Shown here: positions 25,141-34,720 of the stretch, piece after piece
Layout of the letters: every line of letters begins with the position of its first letter
Position numbering within the stretch: the stretch's first letter is position 1
Assembly: GCF_016785945.1 (NCBI RefSeq)
Contig: NZ_JAEMEF010000003.1
Coordinates: 186,001 to 250,000, forward strand
Direction: 5' to 3'
DNA from: Olleya sediminilitoris
Lineage (GTDB): Bacteria > Bacteroidota > Bacteroidia > Flavobacteriales > Flavobacteriaceae
DNA length: 64,000 nucleotides
Program-made: the position numbers and the translations under genes
The notes under the pieces: generated by a model
Database searches by the model: none
What the model saw: only the letters and a program-made list of their open reading frames with translations
Told to the model about the DNA's origin: nothing

Positions 25141-27642
25141 ATGACTAGTAGACTTTTTTATTTTTGTTTTCTTATTGGTACCATTTGTACATTTGCACAA
25201 ACTAAAGTTAGTGGACATGTCTACGATGAGAATAACCAACCAGTTTCCTTTGCAAATGTAGTGTTTAAAGGGAGTTCTGTTGGAGTAATAACCAACGAAG
25301 ATGGACGTTTTTACATGGAAGATGATAATACTTGGGACACGTTACTAGTGTCTTTTATTAGTTTTGAAACCCAAGAAATTTCATTGGATAAAAAAGTAAA
25401 CTATGATTTAAAAGTGGTTTTAAAAGAAGAAGTTGCAGCTCTTGATGAAGTTGTAATTGTTTCTGGTAAACAACCTAAAAAAAATAATCCTGCTATTGAT
25501 ATTTTAAGAAAAATTTGGGCTAATAAGCGTAGTAACGGATTAAAAAAATACAAACAATACCAATACGATAAATATGAGAAAGTAGAGTTTGACCTTAATA
25601 CTATAGACAGTTCTTTAATAGAAAGTAAATTGTTTAAAGGTATGGAGTTTGTTTTTGAGCAAGTAGATACTTCAAGCGTTACAGGTAAAACCTATTTGCC
25701 CATGTTTATTAATGAGTCTTCAAGTCAAGTTTATGGAGATAACTTAATTAATCAAAAACGTGACGTTTTAAAAGGAAACAAAAATTCTGGTTTTAGTAAT
25801 AACCAAATTATTATAGATTTTGTAGACGATTTGTATTCAGATTATGATGTCTACGATAACTATTTAAAGTTTTTTGACAAAAGCTTTACAAGTCCAATTT
25901 CTAGAACAGGGATCCAAACCTATAATTACGTTTTAGCAGACAGTAGTTACATAGACAATAAATGGTGTTACAACATTATTTATTATCCAAGACGTAAAAA
26001 CGAACTAACTTTTAAAGGCGATTTTTGGGTTGCAGATACCACTTATGCAATTAAAGAAATTAACATGCAAGCCTCTAAAAGTGCTAATATAAACTGGGTA
26101 AAAGAAATTTATATAGAGCAAGAGTTTGAAGTGTTAAACGATTCAGTCTTTCTTATAAAACGTGATTATTTTATGAGTGATTTTGCTTTTAATAAAAAAG
26201 AAAAATCCAAAGGTATTTATGGAAAGCGTACAACCTTATATGATAATTATAAGTTTGATATCGAGAAAGACCCAAAATTTTACAAAGAAAAAGTATATAG
26301 TTTTGATCAAGATTTATACAATCAAGATGATAGCTTTTGGGAGAAAAGCAGAATGGAATCCTTAAATAAAGACGAAAAAGGAGTTTATGTCATGTTAGAC
26401 TCGCTTAAAAATACCAAAAAGTTTAAACGTCTGTATAACTTAGGAAGTATTTTAGCATCTGGTTATATAGAGTTTCCTGATTTAAATTTAGATTATGGAC
26501 CTATTTTTTCAACCTTTGGTTACAATGATGTTGAAGGTTTAAGACTTAGAGCTGGAGGACGTACCTATTTTGGACAAAACGATTTATGGCGAATTGAAGG
26601 ATTTACAGCCTACGGATTTAGAGATAATAAATTTAAATATGGATTATCTGGTAAATGGTTATTAGATAAAAAAAGTCGTTTAATTATTTCTGGAGGTAAT
26701 CGAAGAGATGTTGAGCAGATAGGAGCCAGTTTAACCACTAGTACAGATGTTTTAGGTCGAAGTTTAGCCAGTAGCTCTGTAGTTGGAACTGGGATTAATG
26801 ATAAGTTAACAAATATAAATTTAAGTACATTATCAATCGAAGCTGAGCCCTTTAGAAACTTTATAACTCGTCTAAGTACAAGTTACAGGACGTTAGAGTC
26901 TGCATCGCAAACGTTTAGTTTGGATTATTACACAGACAATACCCAAACAACAACAGAGTCAGAAATTAAACAATACGAAACCTCAATGTCAATGTCCTTT
27001 TTTCCTAAAAGAGAAATGACAGGTTTTGGTGTAGAACGACGTACTAAAAATGATGATTTTGCAAGACTATTTGCACAAATAACCTTAGGAGATAAAAGTA
27101 TTTTAAATAGTGATTTTGATTATACACGCTTACAGTTTTCTTACACACAACCTTGGTCTTTAGGTGGATTTGGACGCCTGTTTACTACCATTGAAGCAGG
27201 TAAGATTTTTGGAGAAGTGCCATTAGGATTGCTAAGTGTAGTACCTGGTAATCAAAGTTATTTTTCAATATATAACACATTTTCTAATTTAGATTTTTAC
27301 GAGTTTGTAACCGATGAATATGCAACATTACACATAGAGCATAATTTTAATGGTCGTTTATTTTCCCGTATTCCATTTCTTAAAAAATATAATTTAAGAG
27401 CCATTGTTGGAGCAAGAGGTGTGATAGGAGATGTAAGTCAAGAAAATAGAGCTATTAATGCCTCTGGATTATTGTATAGAGCACCAAGTAAAGAAGCTTA
27501 TTACGAGTATAGTGTTGGTGTAGGTAACATCTTTAAAGTGTTTAGAATAGATTTTAATTTTAGAGGAAACTATCTAAATCCAATAACTAATCCTGACGCC
27601 AGAAAATTTGGTGTTACAGGTAGTTTTGGATTTTATTTTTAA
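25141..27642 (+). CDS. DUF5686 outer-membrane protein with carboxypeptidase-regulatory-like domain
   Basis: The 833-residue protein has a signal peptide (to about residue 20, CTFAQ). A CarboxypepD_reg-like domain follows (VSGHVYDENNQPVSFANVVF, then GVITNEDGRF), and a long region ending in beta-strands. The layout is that of DUF5686 proteins of Bacteroidota. The C-terminal half alternates hydrophobic and polar residues, ends in FGVTGSFGFYF with a terminal Phe, and should form an outer-membrane barrel. The function is not known to me. It begins 16 bases after the pdhB terminator. Confidence 0.85.
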   Translation: MTSRLFYFCFLIGTICTFAQTKVSGHVYDENNQPVSFANVVFKGSSVGVITNEDGRFYMEDDNTWDTLLVSFISFETQEISLDKKVNYDLKVVLKEEVAALDEVVIVSGKQPKKNNPAIDILRKIWANKRSNGLKKYKQYQYDKYEKVEFDLNTIDSSLIESKLFKGMEFVFEQVDTSSVTGKTYLPMFINESSSQVYGDNLINQKRDVLKGNKNSGFSNNQIIIDFVDDLYSDYDVYDNYLKFFDKSFTSPISRTGIQTYNYVLADSSYIDNKWCYNIIYYPRRKNELTFKGDFWVADTTYAIKEINMQASKSANINWVKEIYIEQEFEVLNDSVFLIKRDYFMSDFAFNKKEKSKGIYGKRTTLYDNYKFDIEKDPKFYKEKVYSFDQDLYNQDDSFWEKSRMESLNKDEKGVYVMLDSLKNTKKFKRLYNLGSILASGYIEFPDLNLDYGPIFSTFGYNDVEGLRLRAGGRTYFGQNDLWRIEGFTAYGFRDNKFKYGLSGKWLLDKKSRLIISGGNRRDVEQIGASLTTSTDVLGRSLASSSVVGTGINDKLTNINLSTLSIEAEPFRNFITRLSTSYRTLESASQTFSLDYYTDNTQTTTESEIKQYETSMSMSFFPKREMTGFGVERRTKNDDFARLFAQITLGDKSILNSDFDYTRLQFSYTQPWSLGGFGRLFTTIEAGKIFGEVPLGLLSVVPGNQSYFSIYNTFSNLDFYEFVTDEYATLHIEHNFNGRLFSRIPFLKKYNLRAIVGARGVIGDVSQENRAINASGLLYRAPSKEAYYEYSVGVGNIFKVFRIDFNFRGNYLNPITNPDARKFGVTGSFGFYF

Positions 27643-27681
27643 CAATACCTAAAGTAGGCTATGTAAATCCGCAAAATTATC

Positions 27682-27712
27682 TTGTCAAAACCTTAAAAAT
27701 CTCGTACTTTCG
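27682..27712 (+). promoter_or_regulatory. Promoter of the soluble pyrophosphatase gene
   Basis: TTG (27682-27684), a 20-base spacer and TACTTTCG (27705-27712, one mismatch from TAnnTTTG) form a flavobacterial-type promoter. The leader would be about 55 bases. Confidence 0.55.
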
Positions 27713-27774
27713 CAATCTGAAAAAGTTCAATTTGAAATATAATTTAGCTTAAATAAAACCAATATATAAAGTTT

Positions 27775-28302
27775 ATGAGTCAAGAAGCAAATCTAACATT
27801 TGACGTATTAATAGAGATACCAAAAGGAAGCAGAAATAAATATGAATACGATTTTGAATTAAATAAAATCCGTTTTGATCGTATGTTATTTTCTTCAATG
27901 ATGTATCCAGGAGATTACGGTTTTATACCAGAAACATTAGCATTAGATGGTGATCCATTAGATGTTTTAGTTTTAGGTCATGAACCAACATATCCAATGG
28001 TAGTAATGGAAGTTAGACCAATTGGTGTTTTCCATATGACAGACGAAAAAGGACCAGACGAAAAAATTATCTGTGTACCAGTTTCAGATCCAATCTGGAG
28101 TAATAATAATGATATTAGTGATTTAAATCCACATAGATTAAAAGAAATCGAACACTTCTTCAAAGTTTATAAAGATTTAGAAAAGAAAAAAGTAGATACA
28201 GGTGGATGGGGAAATGCTGAAGAAGCTGTAAAAATCTTTCACGAATGTGTTGATCGTTATGATAAAAGCGAACATAAAGATAAACGTACTTTTGCTATCT
28301 AA
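27775..28302 (+). CDS. ppa: Inorganic pyrophosphatase, family I
   Basis: Hydrolyses pyrophosphate in the cytoplasm, pulling biosynthetic reactions forward. The 175-residue protein has IEIPKGSRNKYEYD, MMYPGDYGFIPETLALDGDPLDVLVL (the DGDPLDV metal motif at about 63-69) and a Lys-rich C-terminal region typical of bacterial family I enzymes. It is followed by a strong terminator, and the membrane pyrophosphatase gene comes next on the same strand. Confidence 0.96.
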   Translation: MSQEANLTFDVLIEIPKGSRNKYEYDFELNKIRFDRMLFSSMMYPGDYGFIPETLALDGDPLDVLVLGHEPTYPMVVMEVRPIGVFHMTDEKGPDEKIICVPVSDPIWSNNNDISDLNPHRLKEIEHFFKVYKDLEKKKVDTGGWGNAEEAVKIFHECVDRYDKSEHKDKRTFAI

Positions 28303-28327
28303 TTAGTAAAAAATATAACATAATTTT

Positions 28328-28363
28328 AAAGCCTTTCACTTTATAAAGTGAAAGGCTTTTTTT
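28328..28363 (+). terminator. Terminator of ppa
   Basis: A 32-bp perfect palindrome (28328-28359, arms AAAGCCTTTCACTTTA) followed by further T residues. It isolates ppa from the membrane pyrophosphatase gene. Confidence 0.88.
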
Positions 28364-28491
28364 ATTGTTTCAATTAATAGTGTTGGTTGTGATATTTGTT
28401 GTTTGGTTTGATGATTAGTTAGTATTGTGCTTTTCTTGATGTGTTTTATTGATGATATCTTTATTTAATGGTTAAAAATATTAGATATTAA

Positions 28492-28523
28492 TATTTTTGT
28501 TTTAATTGATTTTGTTACATTTA
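28492..28523 (+). promoter_or_regulatory. Candidate promoter region of hppA
   Basis: TATTTTTG (28492-28499) is an exact -7 match, and TACATTTA (28516-28523) is one mismatch away and closer to the gene. I cannot say which is used; the leader would be about 40 to 65 bases. Confidence 0.4.
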
Positions 28524-28568
28524 CGAGAACTAAAAAACTATTAATACTAATTAATCAAAAAAACTTAT

Positions 28569-30989
28569 ATGGAATCAATGATGATATGGATGCCTATTGT
28601 TATGGCAATTTTAGGCTTAATTTATATGGTTGTCAAACAATCTTGGGTTATGAAGCAAGACGCTGGAGATGGAAAAATGAAAGAGATTTCAGATCATATC
28701 TACCAAGGTGCTTTAGCTTTTCTAAATGCCGAGTACAGATTGCTAGCTGTTTTTGTAGTTATAGTCAGTGTGCTATTAGCAGTGGTCGCTTATTTTGTGC
28801 CAACAACTAGTTATTTAATTGTAATAGCATTTATTTTTGGAGCTGTATTTTCTGCTTTCGCAGGAAATATTGGAATGAAAATAGCAACTAAAACAAATGT
28901 TAGAACAACTCAAGCTGCTAAAACTAGTTTACCAAAAGCCTTAAATATCTCTTTTGGTGGAGGTACAGTTATGGGACTTGGTGTTGCTGGACTTGCAGTG
29001 TTAGGTTTAACAGCTTTTTTTATTGTGTTTTATAAGTTTGTGTTTATGCCTGAGGGTTGGACCAATACTGATGATATGACTTTAGTCCTAGAAACTTTAG
29101 CTGGTTTCTCATTAGGAGCAGAATCTATTGCATTATTTGCACGTGTTGGTGGTGGTATTTATACTAAAGCTGCAGATGTTGGTGCAGATTTAGTTGGTAA
29201 AGTAGAAGCAGGAATTCCAGAGGATGATCCTAGAAATCCAGCAACTATTGCAGATAATGTTGGAGATAATGTTGGTGATGTTGCTGGTATGGGAGCCGAT
29301 TTATTTGGTTCGTATGTTGCAACAGTATTAGCAGCAATGGTTTTAGGTAATTATGTTATAAAAGATATGGGAGGAAATATAGCTGATGCATTTGGTGGTA
29401 TTGGTCCTATTTTGCTGCCTATGGCAATAGCTGGAGCAGGTATTATTATTTCAATAATTGGTACTGTTTTAGTAAAAATTAAAAGTAATGATGCTAAAGA
29501 AGCTCAAGTTATGGGAGCTTTAAACTTAGGTAACTGGGTGTCAATTGCATTAGTTGCAGCAGCTTGTTTTGGATTAGTAACTTGGATGCTTCCCGAGACT
29601 ATGCAAATGAAATTTTTTGGTGAAGGTACTCTAGAAATTTCTTCGATGCGTGTCTTTTATGCAACCTTAGTTGGATTATTTGTTGGTGCAGTGATTTCTT
29701 CTGTAACCGAGTATTATACTGGCTTAGGTAAAAAGCCAATCTTAAAAATTGTACAACAATCTAGTACAGGAGCAGGAACAAATATTATTGCAGGATTAGC
29801 AACAGGTATGATTTCTACTTTTCCTTCTGTATTGCTATTTGCAGGAGCAATTTGGTCCTCTTATGCTTTAGCAGGATTTTATGGTGTCGCTTTAGCAGCA
29901 TCTGCTATGATGGCTACTACAGCTATGCAATTAGCAATTGATGCTTTTGGACCAATTTCTGATAATGCAGGTGGAATTGCAGAAATGAGCGAGCAAGACC
30001 CTATCGTTAGAGAGCGTACAGATATATTAGATTCGGTTGGAAATACAACTGCAGCTACAGGTAAAGGATTTGCTATTGCCTCTGCAGCATTAACCTCATT
30101 AGCACTATTTGCAGCTTATGTAACCTTTACAGGTATTGATGGAATTAATATTTTTAAAGCACCTGTTTTAGCAATGTTATTTGTAGGAGGTATGGTACCA
30201 GTTGTATTTTCAGCTTTAGCTATGAATGCAGTTGGTAAAGCAGCTATGGAGATGGTACAAGAAGTCCGTCGTCAGTTTAAAGATATTCCTGGTATTATGG
30301 AAGGTACAGGTAAGCCAGAATACGATAAATGTGTAGCAATATCTACACAAGCGTCTTTAAAAGAAATGATGTTGCCTGGTTTATTAACTATCGGATTTCC
30401 TTTGGTTATTGCTTTTGTACCAATGTTATTTGGAATGAATCCTATGGCTATAGCCGAAATGTTAGGAGGTTATATGGCAGGTGTAACTGTGTCTGGTGTT
30501 TTATGGGCAATTTTTCAAAATAATGCTGGTGGAGCATGGGACAATGCTAAAAAGTCTTTTGAAGCTGGTGTAGAAATTAATGGCGAAATGACCTTTAAAG
30601 GAAGTGATGCGCATAAAGCAGCAGTAACAGGAGATACTGTTGGTGACCCGTTTAAGGATACTTCAGGTCCATCTATGAATATATTGATTAAATTAACCTG
30701 TTTAATAGGTTTAGTAATTGCTCCAATTTTAGGAGGTCATACAGAAACTGGTGTCGCTAATACCAAAGAAATTACTATTGAAAAGGAAATGAAGATTGAA
30801 AATAATACAGCTGTAGCTACAATAGTTTATACTGTAATTGAAAACGGAAAAGTGGTAACTAAAGAGGAGACTTTTGAAGGTTCTAAGTTAGATGTAGAAG
30901 CAAAAATTAAGGACTTTGAAAAAGATAATAATCAAGCCAATGAAGCCAATAAAAAAATAATTCAGAACGTAAATATTACAAAAGGTTAA
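28569..30989 (+). CDS. hppA: Membrane-bound ion-pumping pyrophosphatase with C-terminal extension
   Basis: Couples pyrophosphate hydrolysis to H+ and/or Na+ export. The protein is 806 residues with about 16 helices. Signature motifs are [18 protein letters not shown], then [20 protein letters not shown], and a second Asp cluster near the C-terminus ([17 protein letters not shown]). The stretch [12 protein letters not shown] has Ala and Gly where K+-independent enzymes have Lys and Thr, so it should be K+-dependent. Which ion is pumped cannot be read safely. The last helix ends near LVIAPILGG, and 83 extra charged residues follow (724-806, [20 protein letters not shown] onwards), unlike short-tailed relatives. 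Confidence 0.93.
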   Translation: MESMMIWMPIVMAILGLIYMVVKQSWVMKQDAGDGKMKEISDHIYQGALAFLNAEYRLLAVFVVIVSVLLAVVAYFVPTTSYLIVIAFIFGAVFSAFAGNIGMKIATKTNVRTTQAAKTSLPKALNISFGGGTVMGLGVAGLAVLGLTAFFIVFYKFVFMPEGWTNTDDMTLVLETLAGFSLGAESIALFARVGGGIYTKAADVGADLVGKVEAGIPEDDPRNPATIADNVGDNVGDVAGMGADLFGSYVATVLAAMVLGNYVIKDMGGNIADAFGGIGPILLPMAIAGAGIIISIIGTVLVKIKSNDAKEAQVMGALNLGNWVSIALVAAACFGLVTWMLPETMQMKFFGEGTLEISSMRVFYATLVGLFVGAVISSVTEYYTGLGKKPILKIVQQSSTGAGTNIIAGLATGMISTFPSVLLFAGAIWSSYALAGFYGVALAASAMMATTAMQLAIDAFGPISDNAGGIAEMSEQDPIVRERTDILDSVGNTTAATGKGFAIASAALTSLALFAAYVTFTGIDGINIFKAPVLAMLFVGGMVPVVFSALAMNAVGKAAMEMVQEVRRQFKDIPGIMEGTGKPEYDKCVAISTQASLKEMMLPGLLTIGFPLVIAFVPMLFGMNPMAIAEMLGGYMAGVTVSGVLWAIFQNNAGGAWDNAKKSFEAGVEINGEMTFKGSDAHKAAVTGDTVGDPFKDTSGPSMNILIKLTCLIGLVIAPILGGHTETGVANTKEITIEKEMKIENNTAVATIVYTVIENGKVVTKEETFEGSKLDVEAKIKDFEKDNNQANEANKKIIQNVNITKG

Positions 30990-31014
30990 TCTGTCCTTTA
31001 AAATTAAAAATTTT

Positions 31015-31046
31015 AAACCTGCTAATTTGATTAGCAGGTTTTTTTT
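31015..31046 (+). terminator. Terminator of hppA
   Basis: AACCTGCTAAT and ATTAGCAGGTT (31016-31026 with 31030-31040) make an 11-bp stem with a TTG loop, followed by a run of T. Confidence 0.88.
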
Positions 31047-31050
31047 GTAT

Positions 31051-31058
31051 TATATTTG
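31051..31058 (+). promoter_or_regulatory. -7 box (TATATTTG) directly before the App1-like gene
   Basis: Exact match to TAnnTTTG, lying just after the hppA terminator and ending only 5 bases before the ATG. If used, the transcript would begin at or next to the start codon. Confidence 0.5.
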
Positions 31059-31063
31059 AGGTA

Positions 31064-32068
31064 ATGAGTTGGTTTAGGAAAGATCCGTTACAAATTATTT
31101 CGTTTTTAAGTTATGGTACGTCAAACCATTTCTATCATCGTGGACGTGCGTTAGAGGATGAGACTATTGATTTAGATCAAAAAAGTTTGTATAATCTTAT
31201 TTTAAATACGTGGAAAAGATTTGAAACAGACGAAATCAAAAATACTAAGTTAAAGGTGACTTTACCTAATAATAAGGTGTTTTATGTCCAAACTGATAAA
31301 GATGGTTATTATAAAATTGAAGAAAATATTGATGGATTGGAGCTATTAATTAATAGTGAAGGTTGGTTAAATTTTGAAGTATCTTACAGTGAGCCATCTA
31401 TAAAGAGGACCATTCAAAATAAAAATAAATTCCCAGCCGAGTTATTAATACCAAAATTAGATTCTGATTTTGCTGTGATTAGTGATATTGATGATACAAT
31501 ATTACACACAGGTGTTGTATCTATTTTAAAATGGCGTGTATTATATAATACGTTTTTAAAACATGCCCAAAATAGAATTCCGTTAGAAGGTGCTGCAGAT
31601 TTTTATCACTTATTACATAAAGGTCCAAGTGGTAATAAGGCTAATCCTATTTTTTATGTTAGCCACAGTCCTTGGAATTTGTATCGCTATTTAGAGTTTT
31701 TTTTAAGAACTAATAATTTTCCTAAAGGTCCTATTTTACTTAGAAGTTTTAAAACCATTTTTAAAAAAAAGTCTTCGACTTGTAAGCCAGATAAGCAGTT
31801 GGAGATTGAAAATATTTTGAAAACTTATCCTGATTTACCTGTTATTTTGGTTGGTGATAGTGGAGAGCACGATCCTGATATTTACTTAAAATTAGTAAAT
31901 ACGTATCCTAATAGGATTAAGGCTGTGTATTTAAGAAGTGTGGATGATAAGCGTAAGACTAAACGTGTTAAGGACTTGTTGTCTAATTATAAAGACACAC
32001 CTGTGTTATTAGTTAACTCTAGCAAAGAGGCTATTATACATGCTAAAAGTCATGGGCTTATCAAGTAA
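31064..32068 (+). CDS. App1-family (DUF2183) phosphatidate phosphatase-like protein
   Basis: The 334-residue protein has the HAD-type motif FAVISDIDDTILHTGVV (DxDxT at about 140), then FYVSHSPWNLYRYLEFFL, KGPILLRSF and VILVGDSGEHDPDIY, the recognised App1 pattern. The yeast relative dephosphorylates phosphatidic acid. There is no signal peptide or membrane helix, so it is cytoplasmic or membrane-associated. The bacterial substrate is not established. Confidence 0.88.
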   Translation: MSWFRKDPLQIISFLSYGTSNHFYHRGRALEDETIDLDQKSLYNLILNTWKRFETDEIKNTKLKVTLPNNKVFYVQTDKDGYYKIEENIDGLELLINSEGWLNFEVSYSEPSIKRTIQNKNKFPAELLIPKLDSDFAVISDIDDTILHTGVVSILKWRVLYNTFLKHAQNRIPLEGAADFYHLLHKGPSGNKANPIFYVSHSPWNLYRYLEFFLRTNNFPKGPILLRSFKTIFKKKSSTCKPDKQLEIENILKTYPDLPVILVGDSGEHDPDIYLKLVNTYPNRIKAVYLRSVDDKRKTKRVKDLLSNYKDTPVLLVNSSKEAIIHAKSHGLIK

Positions 32069-32195
32069 GCCTGCGTTAGTGATAGTAGTGGCATCCTTTT
32101 TTATATTGTTTTACTGTTTTATGAATTATGAGCAAAATAGTTATAAAACAAATAAAAAAGATATAACGGATAGCACGACGTTTATACTGAACTAA
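32052..32195 (+). CDS. Possible 47-residue single-span membrane protein
   Basis: An ATG overlapping the last 17 bases of the App1-like gene opens a frame of 47 residues: short N-terminus, hydrophobic helix PALVIVVASFFILFYCFM, then a polar tail with several Lys. Overlap with the upstream stop suggests translational coupling. Against it, the frame is short and its last codons and stop fall in a degenerate copy of the CCTGAAC palindrome. I do not recognise a family. Confidence 0.4.
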   Translation: MGLSSKPALVIVVASFFILFYCFMNYEQNSYKTNKKDITDSTTFILN

Positions 32196-32204
32196 ATTCA
32201 GGAT
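32187..32204. repeat. REP-like palindromic element (CTGAAC type), copy 2
   Basis: CTGAACTAAATTCAGGAT matches the copy at 23012-23032 in 15 of its 18 bases, and both arms CTGAA/TTCAG are intact. It lies between the convergent App1-like and deoxynucleoside kinase genes. Confidence 0.5.
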
Positions 32205-32228
32205 AAAGGTAACGCCCAAATTATTTTT

Positions 32229-32843
32229 TTAGAACAAGCCGTTTATTTCGGCGTCTATTTTATTAATTATAAATCCTAAGTCTTCAGGATTTGCCACAAA
32301 GTCCATATTGTCTACATCTATTACTAATAGGTTGCCTTTATTGTAACCATGTATCCAAGCTTCGTAACGCTCATTAAGCCTGCTTAAATAGTCGATGCTT
32401 ATTGAGTTTTCATAGTCACGTCCACGTTTATGTATTTGAGAGACTAAATTTGGAATGGAGCTTCGTAAGTAGATTAGTAAGTCTGGTCCTGCAACAAAAC
32501 CTTCCATTAGCTCAAAAAGGGATTTGTAGTTTTCAAAATCACGGTTGGTCATCAAGCCCATCGCATGTAAGTTAGGTGCAAAAATGTGTGCATCTTCATA
32601 AATGGTTCGGTCTTGAATAATATCTTTTCCGCTTTCGCGAATTTGTGATACTTGTCTAAAACGACTATTTAAAAAGTAAACTTGTAGATTAAAGCTCCAA
32701 CGCTCCATTTGATTGTAAAAATCGTCAAGATATGGGTTGTCTACAACGTCTTCTAACTGAGCTTCCCAATTAAAATGTTTGGCTAATAAATTTGTAAGCG
32801 TTGTTTTTCCTGCTCCTATGTTTCCTGCTATGGCAACGTGCAT
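32229..32843 (-). CDS. Deoxynucleoside kinase
   Basis: Phosphorylates deoxynucleosides for salvage with ATP. The 204-residue protein starts with the P-loop HVAIAGNIGAGKTTL, has LEDVVDNPYLDDFYN, the DRTIYEDAHIFA motif (DRS-type, with catalytic acid context) and a lid with HKRGRDYE. This is the bacterial deoxyadenosine/deoxyguanosine-type kinase family. Which base it prefers cannot be told from sequence. It starts 2 bases after the upstream secreted-protein gene, so the two share a transcript. Confidence 0.92.
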   Translation of the reverse strand: MHVAIAGNIGAGKTTLTNLLAKHFNWEAQLEDVVDNPYLDDFYNQMERWSFNLQVYFLNSRFRQVSQIRESGKDIIQDRTIYEDAHIFAPNLHAMGLMTNRDFENYKSLFELMEGFVAGPDLLIYLRSSIPNLVSQIHKRGRDYENSISIDYLSRLNERYEAWIHGYNKGNLLVIDVDNMDFVANPEDLGFIINKIDAEINGLF

Positions 32844-32845
32844 GA

Positions 32846-33625
32846 TTAGTCTATTTTAAATTGGTATTGATAAAGTGTTTTGCGACTGTAAATATACAGG
32901 ATTTGATTGGTTACAGAAAACTGACTTATTAACATATTTGGTAATGCCATGGAAGACAGAGACTTGGTTTTGTGATTATAATAAATTAATCCATTTTCTT
33001 TTTTTATTACTAGATCTTCATTGTTTACTTTTACGCTTAAATAGTTGTCATTTTTTATTTTATAAACCAAACTTCCAAAATAATTATAGCAGTACAGGTA
33101 GTTTTGTGTAAGTAACCAACAGTAATTATAGCTGCTGGTTATGCCTAAAACTTTTGAGGTTATTGGTATGGTTTTATAACGCGTAGTTTGTGTTTTGTAA
33201 TCATATAGCTCCAAATACTGAAAATCTTGATTAAATAACCAAAGCGTATTGTCAAAACCTGTTGTTATGTGTGAAATATTTTTATAACTATCTAATGCGT
33301 TAAAGTCTATTTTAAATATTTCGGTTAACCTATTATCTAAAATAACTACTGTATTAAGATCTGCATAAAAAGCATTAATTTTTAATGGATTAAAAGTGTG
33401 TACACTGGTAATGTTTCCTAACTGAATACTACTGTAATTATAAGTGTTGTTTTTACTTTTTTTAATTAAAATATTGTCTTTAATGATGTAAAGATTGTCA
33501 AAATTATTTTTAGCTATAAAAAGGTCTGCATTTATACTATCTTTTTGTATTAGTTGTGTGGTTATTGGTTGTTGCGCCAATAATGAAACTGATATAAAAT
33601 AAATAGTGATTAGGATATATTTCAT
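32846..33625 (-). CDS. Secreted protein of unknown function
   Basis: The 259-residue product has a signal peptide (MKYILITIYFISVSLLAQ) without a lipid Cys. The mature part is rich in Asn, Tyr and Ile and shows repeated beta-strand pairs (for example TLWLFNQDFQYLELYDYK), suggesting a propeller-like fold. I recognise no family. The gap to the kinase gene is 2 bases, an odd partner for a secreted protein. Confidence 0.7.
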   Translation of the reverse strand: MKYILITIYFISVSLLAQQPITTQLIQKDSINADLFIAKNNFDNLYIIKDNILIKKSKNNTYNYSSIQLGNITSVHTFNPLKINAFYADLNTVVILDNRLTEIFKIDFNALDSYKNISHITTGFDNTLWLFNQDFQYLELYDYKTQTTRYKTIPITSKVLGITSSYNYCWLLTQNYLYCYNYFGSLVYKIKNDNYLSVKVNNEDLVIKKENGLIYYNHKTKSLSSMALPNMLISQFSVTNQILYIYSRKTLYQYQFKID

Positions 33626-33777
33626 GAATTACCAATGTACAAAAAGTAATCCAAAATGTAACAAGTTAATATTTAAGTCTACAAATTTAATTATTAGCAT
33701 TTTTTTAACATTTAATAATTAAACTATTAAGATTCTATAAGGTCTTAACATAGTATTAATACAATAAACATATAATA

Positions 33778-34692
33778 ATGAGATTAAAATCTACCTTTAA
33801 AAGCCTAACTATTGCATTGGTTATGGTTATTACCGCTAATAGCTTTGCTCAAGATAGTTTTCAGGGTCAAGCTATATACATGTCAAAAACTACTGTAGAT
33901 ATGGAAAGTTTTGGTGGTCGTGATATGAGTCCTGAACGTAAAAAGGCAATCACAGAGCGTATGAAAAGTATGCTTGAAAAAACATTTATTTTAGATTTTA
34001 ATAAAACCGAATCAACATATAAAGAAGATGAAGCTTTAGAGTCGCCAGGTGGTGGACGTGGTTTTAGATTTGGAGGAATGACCTCTGCTGGAACTGTTTA
34101 CAAAAACGTTAAAGACAATCAATTATTACAAGATCAGGAGTTTTTTGGAAAACAATTTTTAATCAAAGATAGTCTTACAACTTTTGAATGGAAAATGAGT
34201 GGTGAGTCTAAGCAAATTGGACAATATACATGTTTTAAAGCTACAGCAACAAAAAAAGTTGATGCTGCTGATTGGACGAATATGAGACGTAGAGGAGGAA
34301 AAGATGGAAGACAAGATAATGATAAAAAAGATACAGCTGAAGCTAAACAAGATAGTACAAAGGTAAAAGGAGATAAAGATCCTTTTGAAAATATTGAAAT
34401 ACCTGAAGAAGTAGAGGTTACTGCTTGGTATACTATGAGTATTCCAGTAAATAGTGGGCCAGGCGAATATTGGGGATTGCCAGGTTTAATTTTAGAGGTT
34501 AACTCTGGACGTACAACAATTTTGTGTACCAAAATTGTGTTAAATCCAGCAGATAAAGATGAAATTAAAAAACCAACTAAGGGTAAAGAAATCTCTCAAG
34601 AAGATTATCAAGCTACTGTTAAAAAGAAAATGGAAGAAATGCGCGAAATGTTTAGATCAAGAGGAGGTCGTGGTGGACGTGGTCGTAATTAA
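33778..34692 (+). CDS. GLPGLI family protein
   Basis: The 304-residue protein has a signal peptide (to about 24, NSFAQ) and the family motif YWGLPGLILEVNSG near residues 225-240. Low-complexity segments occur at about 160-200 (Asp/Lys-rich) and at the C-terminus, where RSRGGRGGRGRN resembles an RGG box. The function of GLPGLI proteins is unknown. A TonB-receptor-like gene follows after 28 bases, a pairing typical of the family and suggesting a joint role in uptake or its regulation. Confidence 0.92.
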   Translation: MRLKSTFKSLTIALVMVITANSFAQDSFQGQAIYMSKTTVDMESFGGRDMSPERKKAITERMKSMLEKTFILDFNKTESTYKEDEALESPGGGRGFRFGGMTSAGTVYKNVKDNQLLQDQEFFGKQFLIKDSLTTFEWKMSGESKQIGQYTCFKATATKKVDAADWTNMRRRGGKDGRQDNDKKDTAEAKQDSTKVKGDKDPFENIEIPEEVEVTAWYTMSIPVNSGPGEYWGLPGLILEVNSGRTTILCTKIVLNPADKDEIKKPTKGKEISQEDYQATVKKKMEEMREMFRSRGGRGGRGRN

Positions 34693-34720
34693 TTTTTAAA
34701 TAAACCAATCAAAAAAACTT

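Noticed and set aside
28586-28810. 74-codon frame within hppA in another frame
   Set aside because: Fully inside the conserved pyrophosphatase sequence; a shadow, not evidence of a frameshift.
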